Notes: generated by a model from the sequence alone, not told the origin. Shown: positions 34,227 to 43,231, counted from the first letter of the stretch. The stretch: 64,000 bases of DNA from SHVZ01 sp041906305 (GCA_041906305.1 JAYRJL010000009.1:1-64000), one strand, 5' to 3'. Numbers and translations: made by a program.

Positions 34227-35094
34227 CCGTGTCCTCGTTCTCGGCGGCTCCTGCGCCATCGGCCGGGCGCTGGCGGCGCGTCTCGGCGACCGCGCCGTCG
34301 CCACCCATCGCGGCACGGGCCCCGAGGACTGGCCGCGCTTCGACGCGCTGACCGATGCGGTCGACCCGCTGCTCGATCGCCACGGACCGTTCCGGCATGC
34401 GGTGGTGCTCTTCGCCGAGTCCAATCCCGACCGCTGCGCCAAGGATCCCGCGCGCGCCCGGCGGCTCAACGTCGAGCGCACGATCGAGATCCTCGACCGC
34501 CTGCTGGAGCGTGGCGTCACCCCGCTGTTCACCTCGACCGAGTCGGTGTTCGACGGAAGCAAGGGCACCTATGTCGAGACCGACGCGCCCAACCCGCTGA
34601 TGACCTACGGGCGGCTCAAGCTCGAGGTCGAGCGGCACCTCAAGGGCAAGCCCGCGCTCGTCGTTCGCCTCGCGCGCGTCGTCGGCACGACGCCCGGCGA
34701 CCGCACGCTCTTCACCGGCTGGCTCGGCGACCTCGCTGAGAACAAGACGATCCGGGTCGCCGCCGACAACCGCTTCTCCCCGATTCACGTAGACGACGTG
34801 GCCGAGGGCCTCGTGCGGTTGATGGATCGGAGGCTGACGGGCCTCTTCCATCTCGGCAATCCAGAGGACGCAGGGCGGCTCGAAATGCTGGAAATGCTGA
34901 TCGCCGCATGGCATCGGGCCGGACGACGCTTCACCGGCCGAATCGAGCCTTGCCGCTTCGCCGACTTCCCGACCTTGGAGCCGCGCCCGCTCGACAGTAC
35001 CATCGTGCCGGCCAAGCTGGTCGCGGCGACCGGGCTTGAAATCCGGTCGATCGAGACGATCTGCCGGCAGGCGGTGGCAGCGAAGATCGGGTGA
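34204..35094 (+). CDS. RmlD-like SDR (dTDP-sugar reductase type)
   Basis: A 296-residue SDR. It has the dinucleotide loop VLVLGGSCAIGRAL, then STESVFDGSKGTYVETD with the catalytic Ser/Thr, and TYGRLKLEVE with Tyr/Lys. PNPLMTYGRLK and RFSPIHVDDVAEGLVRLMD fit the RmlD (dTDP-4-dehydrorhamnose reductase) branch. It may reduce a 4-keto sugar after the C-methylation steps encoded downstream, an inference from context only. Confidence 0.82.
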   Translation: MASSTSSDRVLVLGGSCAIGRALAARLGDRAVATHRGTGPEDWPRFDALTDAVDPLLDRHGPFRHAVVLFAESNPDRCAKDPARARRLNVERTIEILDRLLERGVTPLFTSTESVFDGSKGTYVETDAPNPLMTYGRLKLEVERHLKGKPALVVRLARVVGTTPGDRTLFTGWLGDLAENKTIRVAADNRFSPIHVDDVAEGLVRLMDRRLTGLFHLGNPEDAGRLEMLEMLIAAWHRAGRRFTGRIEPCRFADFPTLEPRPLDSTIVPAKLVAATGLEIRSIETICRQAVAAKIG

Positions 35095-35600
35095 TGCAGG
35101 CGGTCCGCAAGATCAACGACGAGGTCTACTACACCGCCGACGGCATCACGCTCGTAGGGCCGGAGGAGATCGCGTTCCTGAAGGCCCGCGCCGCCGAGAC
35201 CCCGCGCCGGCGGACGCGCCTCTGCACGCATCCGTCACCCGACAGCGGCCTGCACGAGATGCTGATCGTCCATGGCCGCGATGCCTATGTCCGCCCGCAT
35301 CGCCATCTCGGCAAGCCCGAGTCGCTCCACGTGATGGAAGGCCGCGCCACCGCGATCTTCTTCGACGACCAGGGCACGCCGCGCCGGCGCGTGCCGATCG
35401 GCGACGATGCCTGCCGCTACTACCGGATCGACGACGCGGTGTTCCACTCGCTGCTGATCGAGTCCGACTGGCTCGTCTTCCACGAGGTGACGGCGGGTCC
35501 GTTCGATCCGGCGAAGACCGAATGGGCCGCCTGGTCGCCGGACGGCAAGAACGAGGCGGAGGCGCAGCGCTACATCGACGGGCTGAGGAGCGCCGCATGA
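35094..35600 (+). CDS. WbuC-like cupin-fold protein
   Basis: A 168-residue cupin (169 from the GTG at 35091; I prefer the ATG three bases on, in a TGATG overlap). The metal-type motif is visible as VRPHRHLGKPESLHVMEGRA, where His, His and Glu are spaced as in WbuC/FdtA-like cupins. A second half follows (IDDAVFHSLLIESDWLVFHE). WbuC-type proteins occur in O-antigen clusters and are thought to modify a sugar, mechanism unsettled. It overlaps the next methyltransferase by 4 bp. Confidence 0.8.
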   Translation: MQAVRKINDEVYYTADGITLVGPEEIAFLKARAAETPRRRTRLCTHPSPDSGLHEMLIVHGRDAYVRPHRHLGKPESLHVMEGRATAIFFDDQGTPRRRVPIGDDACRYYRIDDAVFHSLLIESDWLVFHEVTAGPFDPAKTEWAAWSPDGKNEAEAQRYIDGLRSAA

Positions 35601-36817
35601 CGACCTGCAGGCTCTGCGGATCCGCCGACATTGCGCCGGCGCTCGACTTCGGGCCGATGCCGATCGCGCACCGGATGCGCACCCGGAAGGACGAAACCGA
35701 GACGCGCTATCCGTTCCGCGAGGTCCTGTGCCGGGCGTGCGGGCTCGTGCAGATCGCCGAGCCGATCGATCCGGAAGAGCTCTATCGCGAGTTCAACTAT
35801 TGCTTCTCCGGCTGGAAACCCCAACCGCACATCGCCGACGAGCTCCGGATGATCCTGGCGGAGACGCCGGGCCCCTCGATGCTGGAGATCGGCAGCAATG
35901 ACGGCCTCTTTCTCAAGGAAGCCCGCCAGGCGGGGTTCGCGCCGGTGCTGGGCATCGAGCCGAACCGGGTCGCCAGCGGCTATGCTCGAGAGCTCGGCCT
36001 CGAGATCGTCAACGAGATGCTGGACCCGCCGCTCGCCGCCAGGCTGGCCTCCGAGCGCGGGCGCATCGACGTCATCGTCGTGCGCCAGGTGCTCGAGCAC
36101 CTGACCCGCCTTCCCGACTTCTTCCGCAGCGTCGACGCGCTGCTGAAGCCTGGAGGCGTGCTGTTCGTCGACGTTCCCGATTGCGAACGCGGCTTCGCCT
36201 CGGGCGACGTCACGATGATGTGGGAGGAGCACGTCAACTCCTTCACCGAGATGACGCTCGAGGCGACGCTCGGACGTTTCGACTACGGCGTCGTCCGGCG
36301 CGAACGCTACAACTACTCCGGCGGCACGATCGCGGTCTGCGCCAAGAAGGGCGCTCTCCGCCGGAAGGATGGCGATCTCGCAGGCCATCTCGACAATGTC
36401 TCTGGCTACGAGGAGCGCGCCAGCGCCTATCGGTCCCGGCTGCGAGACGTGCTCGCACATGCCCGCGCCAACGGCCACGCGGTCATACTTTACGGCGCCG
36501 GCAACCGCGCCAACACGCTGACCAACTGGGCCGATCTCGGCAGCCTGATCGACTACGCGGTCGACGACCAGCCTCAGCGCCACGGCATGTTCCTGCCGGG
36601 AACCGGCATCGAGGTGAAGCCTTCCTCCGTCATCGCCGAAGAGACCCGGCCTTTCGTCTGCCTGCTCGCCGTCAACACGGAGAACGACGGCGTGGTCACC
36701 GCCAAGGCGATGGGCATGGCGCGCCGCGCCGCGATCGTCTTCTCGGTCCTCTCGCCCAAGGACATCATGGCCGAGCTCGATCGCGCCTCGGCCCAGCTCG
36801 GGCTCCGCGCCGCGTGA
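35597..36817 (+). CDS. Zinc-site SAM methyltransferase (NDP-sugar C-methyltransferase type)
   Basis: A 406-residue three-domain enzyme. The N-terminal zinc module has two Cys pairs (TTCRLCGSADI, LCRACGLVQI). The middle SAM domain contains SMLEIGSNDGLFLKEARQAG, and a C-terminal Rossmann-like domain has HAVILYGAGNRANTLTNW. This Methyltransf_13/11/14 architecture is that of NDP-hexose C-methyltransferases such as TylCIII and NovU. The HIN and His/Glu catalytic loop fits MWEEHVNSFTEMTL. It overlaps its neighbours as ATGA and GTGA. Confidence 0.88.
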   Translation: MTTCRLCGSADIAPALDFGPMPIAHRMRTRKDETETRYPFREVLCRACGLVQIAEPIDPEELYREFNYCFSGWKPQPHIADELRMILAETPGPSMLEIGSNDGLFLKEARQAGFAPVLGIEPNRVASGYARELGLEIVNEMLDPPLAARLASERGRIDVIVVRQVLEHLTRLPDFFRSVDALLKPGGVLFVDVPDCERGFASGDVTMMWEEHVNSFTEMTLEATLGRFDYGVVRRERYNYSGGTIAVCAKKGALRRKDGDLAGHLDNVSGYEERASAYRSRLRDVLAHARANGHAVILYGAGNRANTLTNWADLGSLIDYAVDDQPQRHGMFLPGTGIEVKPSSVIAEETRPFVCLLAVNTENDGVVTAKAMGMARRAAIVFSVLSPKDIMAELDRASAQLGLRAA

Positions 36818-38043
36818 GCACGGCCGAACCCGGGCGGATGCACGCCTACTACGAGGCGAAGGGCCTCTCGCCGACCTTCGGGAACCTGCGCACCGAGGAA
36901 GACCTCGACCGCCACGCGGCGATGCGCGAGCGGATCTTCACGGAGAAGCTGAACCTGCCGCCTCGCGTCTTCGCCGGCGCGCGCGTGCTCGAGTTCGGCC
37001 CGGACACCGGAGAGAACGCGCTGGTGTTCGCACGATGGGGCGCCACGGTCGACCTGGTCGAGCCCAACCGGAAATCCTGGCCGCAGATCGAGGCCTATTT
37101 CCGTCACTTCGGCCTCAGCGACAGTCTAGGCACCCTCGACGACGCCGCCATCCAGCAGTATCGGCCCAAGCGGACCTACGACGTGGTCGTGGCCGAAGGC
37201 TTCATCCAGACGGTGAAGCCGACATCCGCCTGGATCGAGACCGTCTCCCTGTCGGTCGCGCCCGGCGGCCTGCTGGTGCTCTTCTTCTACGAGCGCGCGT
37301 CCTTCCTGGTCGAACTGTTCCATCGCGCCGTCCACCGCCGCTTCGGCCAGCTGGCCGGGGGCGCCACCGTCGACAGCGCGCGCCGCCTTTTCGGGGCGAA
37401 GTGGAATGCCATCCCCCATGTCCGGCGCTTCGAATCCTGGGTCATGGACGTGCTGGACAACCCGTATTCGTCGACGCGCTTCACGCTCGATGCCGGCGCG
37501 CTCGTAGCCGAGCTCGCGGAGGCGGGTTTCGGCTTCTACCAATCCTGGCCGCGCTATCGCGACGAGCTCAGGATGGGATGGCACAAGGCCATAGAGACCC
37601 CGGCGGCCGTGGTATCCGAAGTCGCACGGCACCTTCCGCGCATGAAGATCGCGCACGCTGTCGGCCGCAGCCTCTTCGCCTACGGCGACGAGCGCGAGGT
37701 CGCGCAGCTCGCCGCCCAGGTCGATCGAGTGATCGCCGGATTGGAGGCCGCCGCGGCCGACGACGCGGCGGCGCCCTGGAAGGAAATAGCCGACGGCCTG
37801 ACCGCCCTCGGAGAAGCCGTTGCGGACCCCACCCGCCTCTACGCACCGGCCGATGCGGTCCGTGCCGAGGCCGGCGCCTCGCTCGACGCCCTCGCCGCCC
37901 TCTCTCGGCTGGTCTACGGCGGCGACACCGGCGCCATCGCCGCTTTCGCCTCGACCGATCCGGCCTTCCTCAAAGCCTGGGGCCAGCCGGCCCACTACGC
38001 GGTCTTCCGCCGCTTGCGGAACGGCGAGGGAAAGGCCACCTGA
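36814..38043 (+). CDS. Class I SAM-dependent methyltransferase with long C-terminal region
   Basis: A 409-residue protein from a GTG that overlaps the previous gene (GTGA). Residues about 50-170 form the SAM domain (VFAGARVLEFGPDTGENALV, VDLVEPNRKSW). The end is a helical C-terminal tail of unknown role, about 180 residues with Ala-rich helices. The annotation as a sugar or lipid methyltransferase rests on context. It is the last gene of the plus operon that began with the APH-like kinase. Confidence 0.78.
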   Translation: MSTAEPGRMHAYYEAKGLSPTFGNLRTEEDLDRHAAMRERIFTEKLNLPPRVFAGARVLEFGPDTGENALVFARWGATVDLVEPNRKSWPQIEAYFRHFGLSDSLGTLDDAAIQQYRPKRTYDVVVAEGFIQTVKPTSAWIETVSLSVAPGGLLVLFFYERASFLVELFHRAVHRRFGQLAGGATVDSARRLFGAKWNAIPHVRRFESWVMDVLDNPYSSTRFTLDAGALVAELAEAGFGFYQSWPRYRDELRMGWHKAIETPAAVVSEVARHLPRMKIAHAVGRSLFAYGDEREVAQLAAQVDRVIAGLEAAAADDAAAPWKEIADGLTALGEAVADPTRLYAPADAVRAEAGASLDALAALSRLVYGGDTGAIAAFASTDPAFLKAWGQPAHYAVFRRLRNGEGKAT

Positions 38044-38059
38044 GGGCCAGCACCGGCAT

Positions 38060-38074
38060 TGGCACCATTTGTGC
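38060..38074 (+). promoter_or_regulatory. Sigma-54-like promoter before the radical SAM gene
   Basis: TGGCACCATTTGTGC has a perfect TGGCAC and GC with exact -24/-12 spacing; the mismatches are the G after CAC and the first T of TTGC. It lies 42 bp before the GTG of the radical SAM gene, giving a leader of about 30 nt with a GGAG. It is in an intergenic gap of 72 bp. A chance match cannot be ruled out. Confidence 0.45.
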
Positions 38075-38115
38075 TAGTTTGTTCCCGTGACTGAGACTCG
38101 GAGTCCTTTCAGGCC

Positions 38116-39963
38116 GTGACCACCGCCCTCAAGACCGCCGGCAGCGCCGCCGACGTCGCCAATGCCTTGGCGCGGCGAATGGCCGGTTTCGAGCTCGAAG
38201 GCGGCGCCGTCCTGATCCAGGTACCGCAGGTTCCGCTGGAGCTGATCGAGCCCGAAGTGGCCAGGAGCCGGGGATATTTTGCCTATCCCCCGCACGCCCT
38301 GTTCTACCTGGCGGCGACCTTCCGGGGCCTCGGCCTCGAGACCCGGCTGCTCGACCTCAACTTCGTCACGCTGGATGCCGCCCAGAAGGGCAAGGACACG
38401 GTGCTTCCTGCCTGGGAGCGGGCTCTCGAGGAGGCGCTGGCCGGCATCGAGAACCCTGTCATCGGCGTCTCGCTGATGTTCGACAACACCTACGCCGAGT
38501 TCATCCGCGTCTGCCGGCGGATCCGCGAGCTGAAGCCAAAGGCGGCGATCTTTGCCGGCGGCGTCGCCGCGTCGGCCGATCCGGAGAAGATCCTCGACGA
38601 CGGGCTGGCCGATCTCGTCTTCTGCCACGAGGGCGAAGGCGGCATCGAGAGCTTCTACGCCTGGCGCCGCGGCGAGCGGCGCTCCGGTCCGATCAACGTC
38701 GCCTTCAAGGACCTCGACGGCGCGCATCGCCAGACCGCGATGCATTCCGGCGGCGAGGTCGACCTCGACATCCGCGACGAGCTGGCCAAGGTGCCGATCG
38801 CGCTCTATCACCGCCAGGGTTCGCTTTCGAACTTCTCGCGCATGAACGGCATCGACGTGCCGTTCGCGACCGTGCTTTCGAGGCGCGGCTGCCGGGCCCG
38901 CTGCAGCTTCTGCGGCGTGCGCAACTTCAACGGCAAGTCGGTGCGCGTCCGCGACAATGACGGCGTGGTCAAGGAGATGGAGAAGCTCCGCCACGAGCAC
39001 GGCATCCGCCACTTCGACTGGCTGGACGACGACCTGCTCTACGATCGAGACGGCATCATCGAGCTGTTCGACATGATCGCCGAGCGTCTCCCCGACGTGA
39101 CCTGGGCGGCGAACAACGGGCTGATCGCGTCCGCGTTGAAGCCGGAAGTGCTCGACGCGATGCAGCGGAGCCACTGCATCGGCTACAAGATCGGCCTGGA
39201 ATCCGGCAATCCGGACGTGCTGAAGGCGATCCACAAGCCGGCTAGCCTGGAGACGTTCTTCGCCTTCGCCGAGGTGGCGCAAAACTATCCGTCGATGCTG
39301 GTGGCGGTGAACTTCATCATGGGATTCCCCGGCGAGAAGTTCCACCAGATGCTGGACTCTTTCCGCGTTTCCGTCGCCGCCCGGCTCGACTGGCAGAACT
39401 TCTACGTCTACCAGCACCTGAAGAACACCGAGCTCTACAAGGCGGTCGGCGGCACTTCCGGCGGCGTGGTCGAGACCGAGCACAAGGACGGCCAGCACGT
39501 CAGCTTCAACCCGGTCCGAGGCGGCCAGTTCAGGAAGGCCAAGGCCGAGCCGATGGCCGAAGGGTACGACATCTTCGACCTGGATCCGGCGATCGAGCCG
39601 ACGCGCGCCCAGCTCCGCGAGATCTGGTTCGCCTTCAACACGGTCTCGAACTTCCTGAAGATGCCGGCGCTCGACACCGCTTCCGACGTCAGGCTCCGCC
39701 AGGCCGTCCGCTGGATGGGGGCGCTGCAGCATGCCTACCCCGAGGATGCTCTGATGGCCTCGGCTCTCTATGCCCTTCAGGCGCGGCTCGGCGAGGCGCA
39801 GCGGGACGAGCTCGTCCGCCTCAAGGACACGGCACGCGCCAAGCTCGCCCGCTCGGACTACTGGCGGCGGCGCGACAAGGTCTTCGGTTTTTCGGCCTTC
39901 CTCGACGATGCACGCCCGGAAGTCGACCGCCGGGCCGAGGCGATCCTGTCGAAAGCCGCCTAG
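38116..39963 (+). CDS. B12-binding-like radical SAM protein
   Basis: A 615-residue protein. The N-terminal third is a Rossmann domain of the cobalamin-binding type (FAYPPHALFYLAATFRGLGL), though no clear DxHxxG motif is visible. The radical SAM domain has the 4Fe-4S cysteines Cys259, Cys263 and Cys266 in SRRGCRARCSFCGVRNF, then GLESGNPDVLKAIHKP and FIMGFPGEKFHQML. The C-terminal 150 residues are helical and unassigned. The substrate is unknown; it may methylate or rearrange the sugar made by the neighbouring operons. Convergent with the PhyH-like gene. Confidence 0.85.
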   Translation: MTTALKTAGSAADVANALARRMAGFELEGGAVLIQVPQVPLELIEPEVARSRGYFAYPPHALFYLAATFRGLGLETRLLDLNFVTLDAAQKGKDTVLPAWERALEEALAGIENPVIGVSLMFDNTYAEFIRVCRRIRELKPKAAIFAGGVAASADPEKILDDGLADLVFCHEGEGGIESFYAWRRGERRSGPINVAFKDLDGAHRQTAMHSGGEVDLDIRDELAKVPIALYHRQGSLSNFSRMNGIDVPFATVLSRRGCRARCSFCGVRNFNGKSVRVRDNDGVVKEMEKLRHEHGIRHFDWLDDDLLYDRDGIIELFDMIAERLPDVTWAANNGLIASALKPEVLDAMQRSHCIGYKIGLESGNPDVLKAIHKPASLETFFAFAEVAQNYPSMLVAVNFIMGFPGEKFHQMLDSFRVSVAARLDWQNFYVYQHLKNTELYKAVGGTSGGVVETEHKDGQHVSFNPVRGGQFRKAKAEPMAEGYDIFDLDPAIEPTRAQLREIWFAFNTVSNFLKMPALDTASDVRLRQAVRWMGALQHAYPEDALMASALYALQARLGEAQRDELVRLKDTARAKLARSDYWRRRDKVFGFSAFLDDARPEVDRRAEAILSKAA

Positions 39964-39976
39964 AGCGGCCCCGCCT

Positions 39977-40843
39977 CTACTTCCCGCAGCGCTTGGCCCA
40001 AGCCTCGTAGGTATCCGCGGCTGAGGCGTTCGCGGCCTGCGCCACGAAGCCGAACTTGCGTCCGACCACCGTCGCGGTCGCCGTCGCCTCGTAGCGGACA
40101 TCGATCGACCAGCGGATGCGCTCAGCCTCGTTCGGCTCGGCGCCATGCGGGGTACGCTGGTCGAAGATCAGCACGTCACCCGGCGCCATCGGCTCGGAGA
40201 CCTTCGGAAAGCGCGCGATGTCCTCGGGCATCAGTCCGAAGAAGCCGGTGTTCTCGTAGTCGTAGTCCTGGAGATCGAACAGGATGTCGGCGGTGTCGAC
40301 CTTCGACATCACATGCAGTCCGCCGGACAGCGCATCGACCGACTGCAGCGGGATCCACATCGTCAGGACATGGGTGCGCCGCTCGGTGTCGGGTTCGGGA
40401 GCGCCGTAGTCCAGGATCCAGTACTGGCTGTCCTGGTGCCACGGCGTATCGGTCCACTTCGCCCCGGGAAGCTGCGGGCGGGCGTTGAAGATCCCGTGCA
40501 CGCTGAGCTCGGGCGTGCCCAATATCTGCCCTGCGATCCCGAGCAGCGTCCGGTCATGGAAGAAAGCGAACATCTCTGGATTGACCAGGAAGCGGTTCGG
40601 GCGCCGCCGGAACATCGGTTTCCCGGCAGCCCGCCACGCCACCAGCAGCCGATGCCAGAAATCCTCCTCGCGATAGTCGCGATCGATCCGGCCTTCCTTG
40701 CGCCACTCCTCGATCTGGAAGTCGACCCAGGGCTGGATGATGCGCCGGCCCTCCTCGATCAGCGCCGCCGGAACCGCGCCGCGCAGATACGCGAAGCCGT
40801 GGCGGCGGTAGTGCTCGAGGTCGGCGGAGCGGAGAGGGCCCAT
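39977..40843 (-). CDS. Phytanoyl-CoA dioxygenase (PhyH) family protein, copy 1
   Basis: A 288-residue 2OG-Fe(II) dioxygenase. The iron triad is visible as His-x-Asp in TPWHQDSQYW and distal His in DQRTPHGAEPNEAE, with Arg/Ser in RIRWSIDVRY. The start is the ATG at 40843; the frame is open further but overlaps the upstream gene. It follows a TylF-like methyltransferase by 11 bp. The set repeats: methyltransferase, dioxygenase, methyltransferase, dioxygenase. Confidence 0.85.
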   Translation of the reverse strand: MGPLRSADLEHYRRHGFAYLRGAVPAALIEEGRRIIQPWVDFQIEEWRKEGRIDRDYREEDFWHRLLVAWRAAGKPMFRRRPNRFLVNPEMFAFFHDRTLLGIAGQILGTPELSVHGIFNARPQLPGAKWTDTPWHQDSQYWILDYGAPEPDTERRTHVLTMWIPLQSVDALSGGLHVMSKVDTADILFDLQDYDYENTGFFGLMPEDIARFPKVSEPMAPGDVLIFDQRTPHGAEPNEAERIRWSIDVRYEATATATVVGRKFGFVAQAANASAADTYEAWAKRCGK

Positions 40844-40854
40844 GGGCGCGTGCC

Positions 40855-41523
40855 TTACTTCTCGTAGAGGATGAACGCCTGGCAGAACCCGCCGTAGGGC
40901 GTGTAGGACGTGGCACCGATCCGGGACGAACCCGCCATCCACTCCTCGAAGGCGCGGCGCTGGCCATGCTTCGGGGATCCGCGATAGCACCAGTAGTCGT
41001 CGAGCAGGAGCCAGGTTCCGGTGGTGACGATGCCGTCGAGGAACTTGAACACGTCGAGCGACGACGAGTAGAGGTCGCAGTCGACATGGGCGACGAGGCA
41101 CGGCCCCTTGTCCTTGAGCTGCGCGACATCGAACTTCGGCAGCGACTTCTCGTAGAAGCCCTCGGTCAGGGTCAGCAGCGCGGGATCGAGCCCGTGGGTC
41201 GCCGCCAGCACTGTCTCGTGCACGCGCTCGCGCGACATCGAGCGGAAATTGCCCTGGTCGAAAGCGGGCATCAGGCTCTTCGAGGTGTCGTCCTCGCTGG
41301 ACAAGGCCGGAAGGCCCGCGAAGCTGTCGAAGCCGTAGAGGTGCGTCAGCAGGCCGCGCAGCATCCCCCAGGACTCGACCAGGGAAGAGCCGTTCAGGAC
41401 GCCGAATTCCATGTAGTAGCCGCGGCTCATGTCGGACGCCCTGAGGAAGGCGCGGACGAACTGCAGCAGGTTCGCCCGCGACAGCAGGTTCCCGTCGACG
41501 GTGGATGCGAATCTCGGTTCCAT
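40855..41523 (-). CDS. TylF/MycF-type O-methyltransferase, copy 1
   Basis: A 222-residue methyltransferase of the macrocin O-methyltransferase (TylF) family. EFGVLNGSSLVESWGML is the SAM motif, YGFDSFAGLP follows, and LVAHVDCDLYSSSLDVFKFL with LLLDDYWCY carries the metal-binding Asp residues seen in MycF. TylF enzymes methylate a sugar hydroxyl. The ATG at 41523 is preferred; the open frame continues upstream into the neighbouring gene. Confidence 0.87.
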   Translation of the reverse strand: MEPRFASTVDGNLLSRANLLQFVRAFLRASDMSRGYYMEFGVLNGSSLVESWGMLRGLLTHLYGFDSFAGLPALSSEDDTSKSLMPAFDQGNFRSMSRERVHETVLAATHGLDPALLTLTEGFYEKSLPKFDVAQLKDKGPCLVAHVDCDLYSSSLDVFKFLDGIVTTGTWLLLDDYWCYRGSPKHGQRRAFEEWMAGSSRIGATSYTPYGGFCQAFILYEK

Positions 41524-41543
41524 GGGGATCCTGGGCCTCGGGT

Positions 41544-42434
41544 TCAGTCTGACGAATCGCGCACGTGATGGACGAGATGCGGGTGCAGCTCGGTGAACAG
41601 TCGTGCCCCGTCGCCGTCGCGCACGCTGCGCCAGCCGCGCTTCACGATCGCCGGATCGAGCCCGTTGCCGAAGCGGCAAAGGGCCGTCCATCGGGCCCGG
41701 TCACCGCGGTTCCGGCCGCTCCGGTGCAGAAGGCAGCAATGCAGGACCAGGAGATCGCCCGGTTGCACGTCCGCCACGTCCACGCCGTCGCGTTCGAACG
41801 CGTCGATATCCGGATCGTGCAGCGAGAAGACGTGATGGCCGACGAACGTGCCCTGAACGGTCGGACGCTCGTGGATGTCGATGGGATGCACCTGCTTGTG
41901 CGAGCCGAGCAGCACGCGGAGCCAGCCCATCTCGGCGGTCAAAGGCAGGAGCGGCGCCCATCCGGTGACGCCGTCGAGCGAGGTGGCGATATAGGCGTAG
42001 TCGTAGTGCCAGTGAAAGCCGCGCTCGTCCTGCCTGGGCGAATCCATGCGGATTCCGCAGCTTTCGGGCACGATCTGGATCACCGCCGTCGGCATGAGGG
42101 CGGAGATCGCCCGCTGCATACCCGGCGCGAAGAGCAGCTCGTACTGCTCGCGGATCTCGCGGGCGATATGGAACAGGTCGCCGAGATTGGCCGGATCGAG
42201 ATCGAACAGCTGGCGCCCGCAGGCATCGAGATCGTCGGCGCGGACCGGCGTCTTGCCGAGGCTTGCGAGACGGGCGAGCGCCAGCCGGTGAAGGGCCTGC
42301 GCGTAGCCGTCCACCGCCTCCCTTTCCAGCCCGCCCTTGAAGACGATCGCGCCGAACTCGTCGAACGTCTTGCGCACGGAGGCCGCATCGAAGTTCCGAC
42401 CGTCGACGTAGAGGCGATCGGGAGCGGCGGCCAC
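41544..42434 (-). CDS. Phytanoyl-CoA dioxygenase (PhyH) family protein, copy 2
   Basis: A 296-residue PhyH-type dioxygenase starting at a GTG 2 bp after the TylF-like copy 2. Iron ligands fit His-x-Asp in FHWHYDYAYIA and distal His in LHCCLLHRSGRNRGD, with Arg further on. It shares only the fold with copy 1, so the two pairs are old or separately acquired. The likely role is hydroxylation at a carbon whose oxygen is then methylated. Confidence 0.83.
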   Translation of the reverse strand: MAAAPDRLYVDGRNFDAASVRKTFDEFGAIVFKGGLEREAVDGYAQALHRLALARLASLGKTPVRADDLDACGRQLFDLDPANLGDLFHIAREIREQYELLFAPGMQRAISALMPTAVIQIVPESCGIRMDSPRQDERGFHWHYDYAYIATSLDGVTGWAPLLPLTAEMGWLRVLLGSHKQVHPIDIHERPTVQGTFVGHHVFSLHDPDIDAFERDGVDVADVQPGDLLVLHCCLLHRSGRNRGDRARWTALCRFGNGLDPAIVKRGWRSVRDGDGARLFTELHPHLVHHVRDSSD

Positions 42435-42436
42435 GA

Positions 42437-43231
42437 TCAGCGCGCGCCTTTGACGAAGTAGCCGGACGGCGTCTGCGCCCAGGGGAACTTCCGGATGACG
42501 GGCTTCTCAGGCAGCGTCGCCATGAACTCGTCGACCGCCTTGGTCTCGCCGGGCCAAGCCATCAGCGAATACTCGTCGAAGCAAAGGACGCCGCCCTCGA
42601 CGACGCGCGGATAGAGCAGGTCGAGCGCCGCCCGGGTCGGCGCATAGAGATCGACGTCGAAGTAGACGAGGCTCAGCCGAAGACCGGGGTTGTCGTCGAG
42701 GAACTTCGGCAGAGTCTGAAGGATGTCGCCGACGATCAGGTTCGACCTGTCCATGTTCGGGAACAGGCTGTCGGCGTTGTGCATCTCGACCAGCTTCAGC
42801 ATCATCCCGGCGTCCGACTTGAACGCGCCGGGAAGCCTCAGGACCGACGGATCGGGCTTCAGCACCTTGCCCTGGGAGTCGGCCGCGTCCTCCTTGGTGA
42901 ACTGGCCGAGGCCTTCGAATGTGTCGAAGCCGAAGACCTTCCGATGGCGGTCGAACGGGCAGAAGGTCTCGAGCAGGTTCGACCAGGAGAAGAAGCTGGC
43001 GCCGCGGAAGACACCGAGCTCGAGAATCGATCCCGGCAGGTCGACCACCATCTTGAAAAGCTCGTAGTGCGAGAGGAACCGGATCAGGTCCCGGCGCATC
43101 ACATAGGCCGACCAGTTCCGAATCACGTCCTCGAGCTTGAAGCCCTGCTGCTCGACGATCTGCTCGAACGCGGACCAGTAATACCGGTCGCGCTCGGCGA
43201 AATCGTAGGTCGGCGGCATGCTTCCGGTCAC
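42437..43231 (-). CDS. TylF/MycF-type O-methyltransferase, copy 2
   Basis: A 264-residue TylF-family methyltransferase. SILELGVFRGASFFSWSNLL is the SAM motif, and VFGFDTFEGLGQF follows. YFDVDLYAPTRAALDLLYPR with LCFDEYSL holds the metal-binding Asp and Glu residues. It starts at GTG 43231 with AGGGGG upstream; an ATG at 43219 is possible. It is the first gene of the four-gene minus operon. The 104-bp gap upstream shows only a weak GC-rich hairpin and no recognisable promoter. Confidence 0.87.
   Translation of the reverse strand: MTGSMPPTYDFAERDRYYWSAFEQIVEQQGFKLEDVIRNWSAYVMRRDLIRFLSHYELFKMVVDLPGSILELGVFRGASFFSWSNLLETFCPFDRHRKVFGFDTFEGLGQFTKEDAADSQGKVLKPDPSVLRLPGAFKSDAGMMLKLVEMHNADSLFPNMDRSNLIVGDILQTLPKFLDDNPGLRLSLVYFDVDLYAPTRAALDLLYPRVVEGGVLCFDEYSLMAWPGETKAVDEFMATLPEKPVIRKFPWAQTPSGYFVKGAR

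Noticed and set aside
37250..38043. The long C-terminal part of the methyltransferase at 36814 as a separate gene
   Set aside because: The frame is continuous with no internal start with a ribosome site, and the helical tail follows the SAM domain directly.
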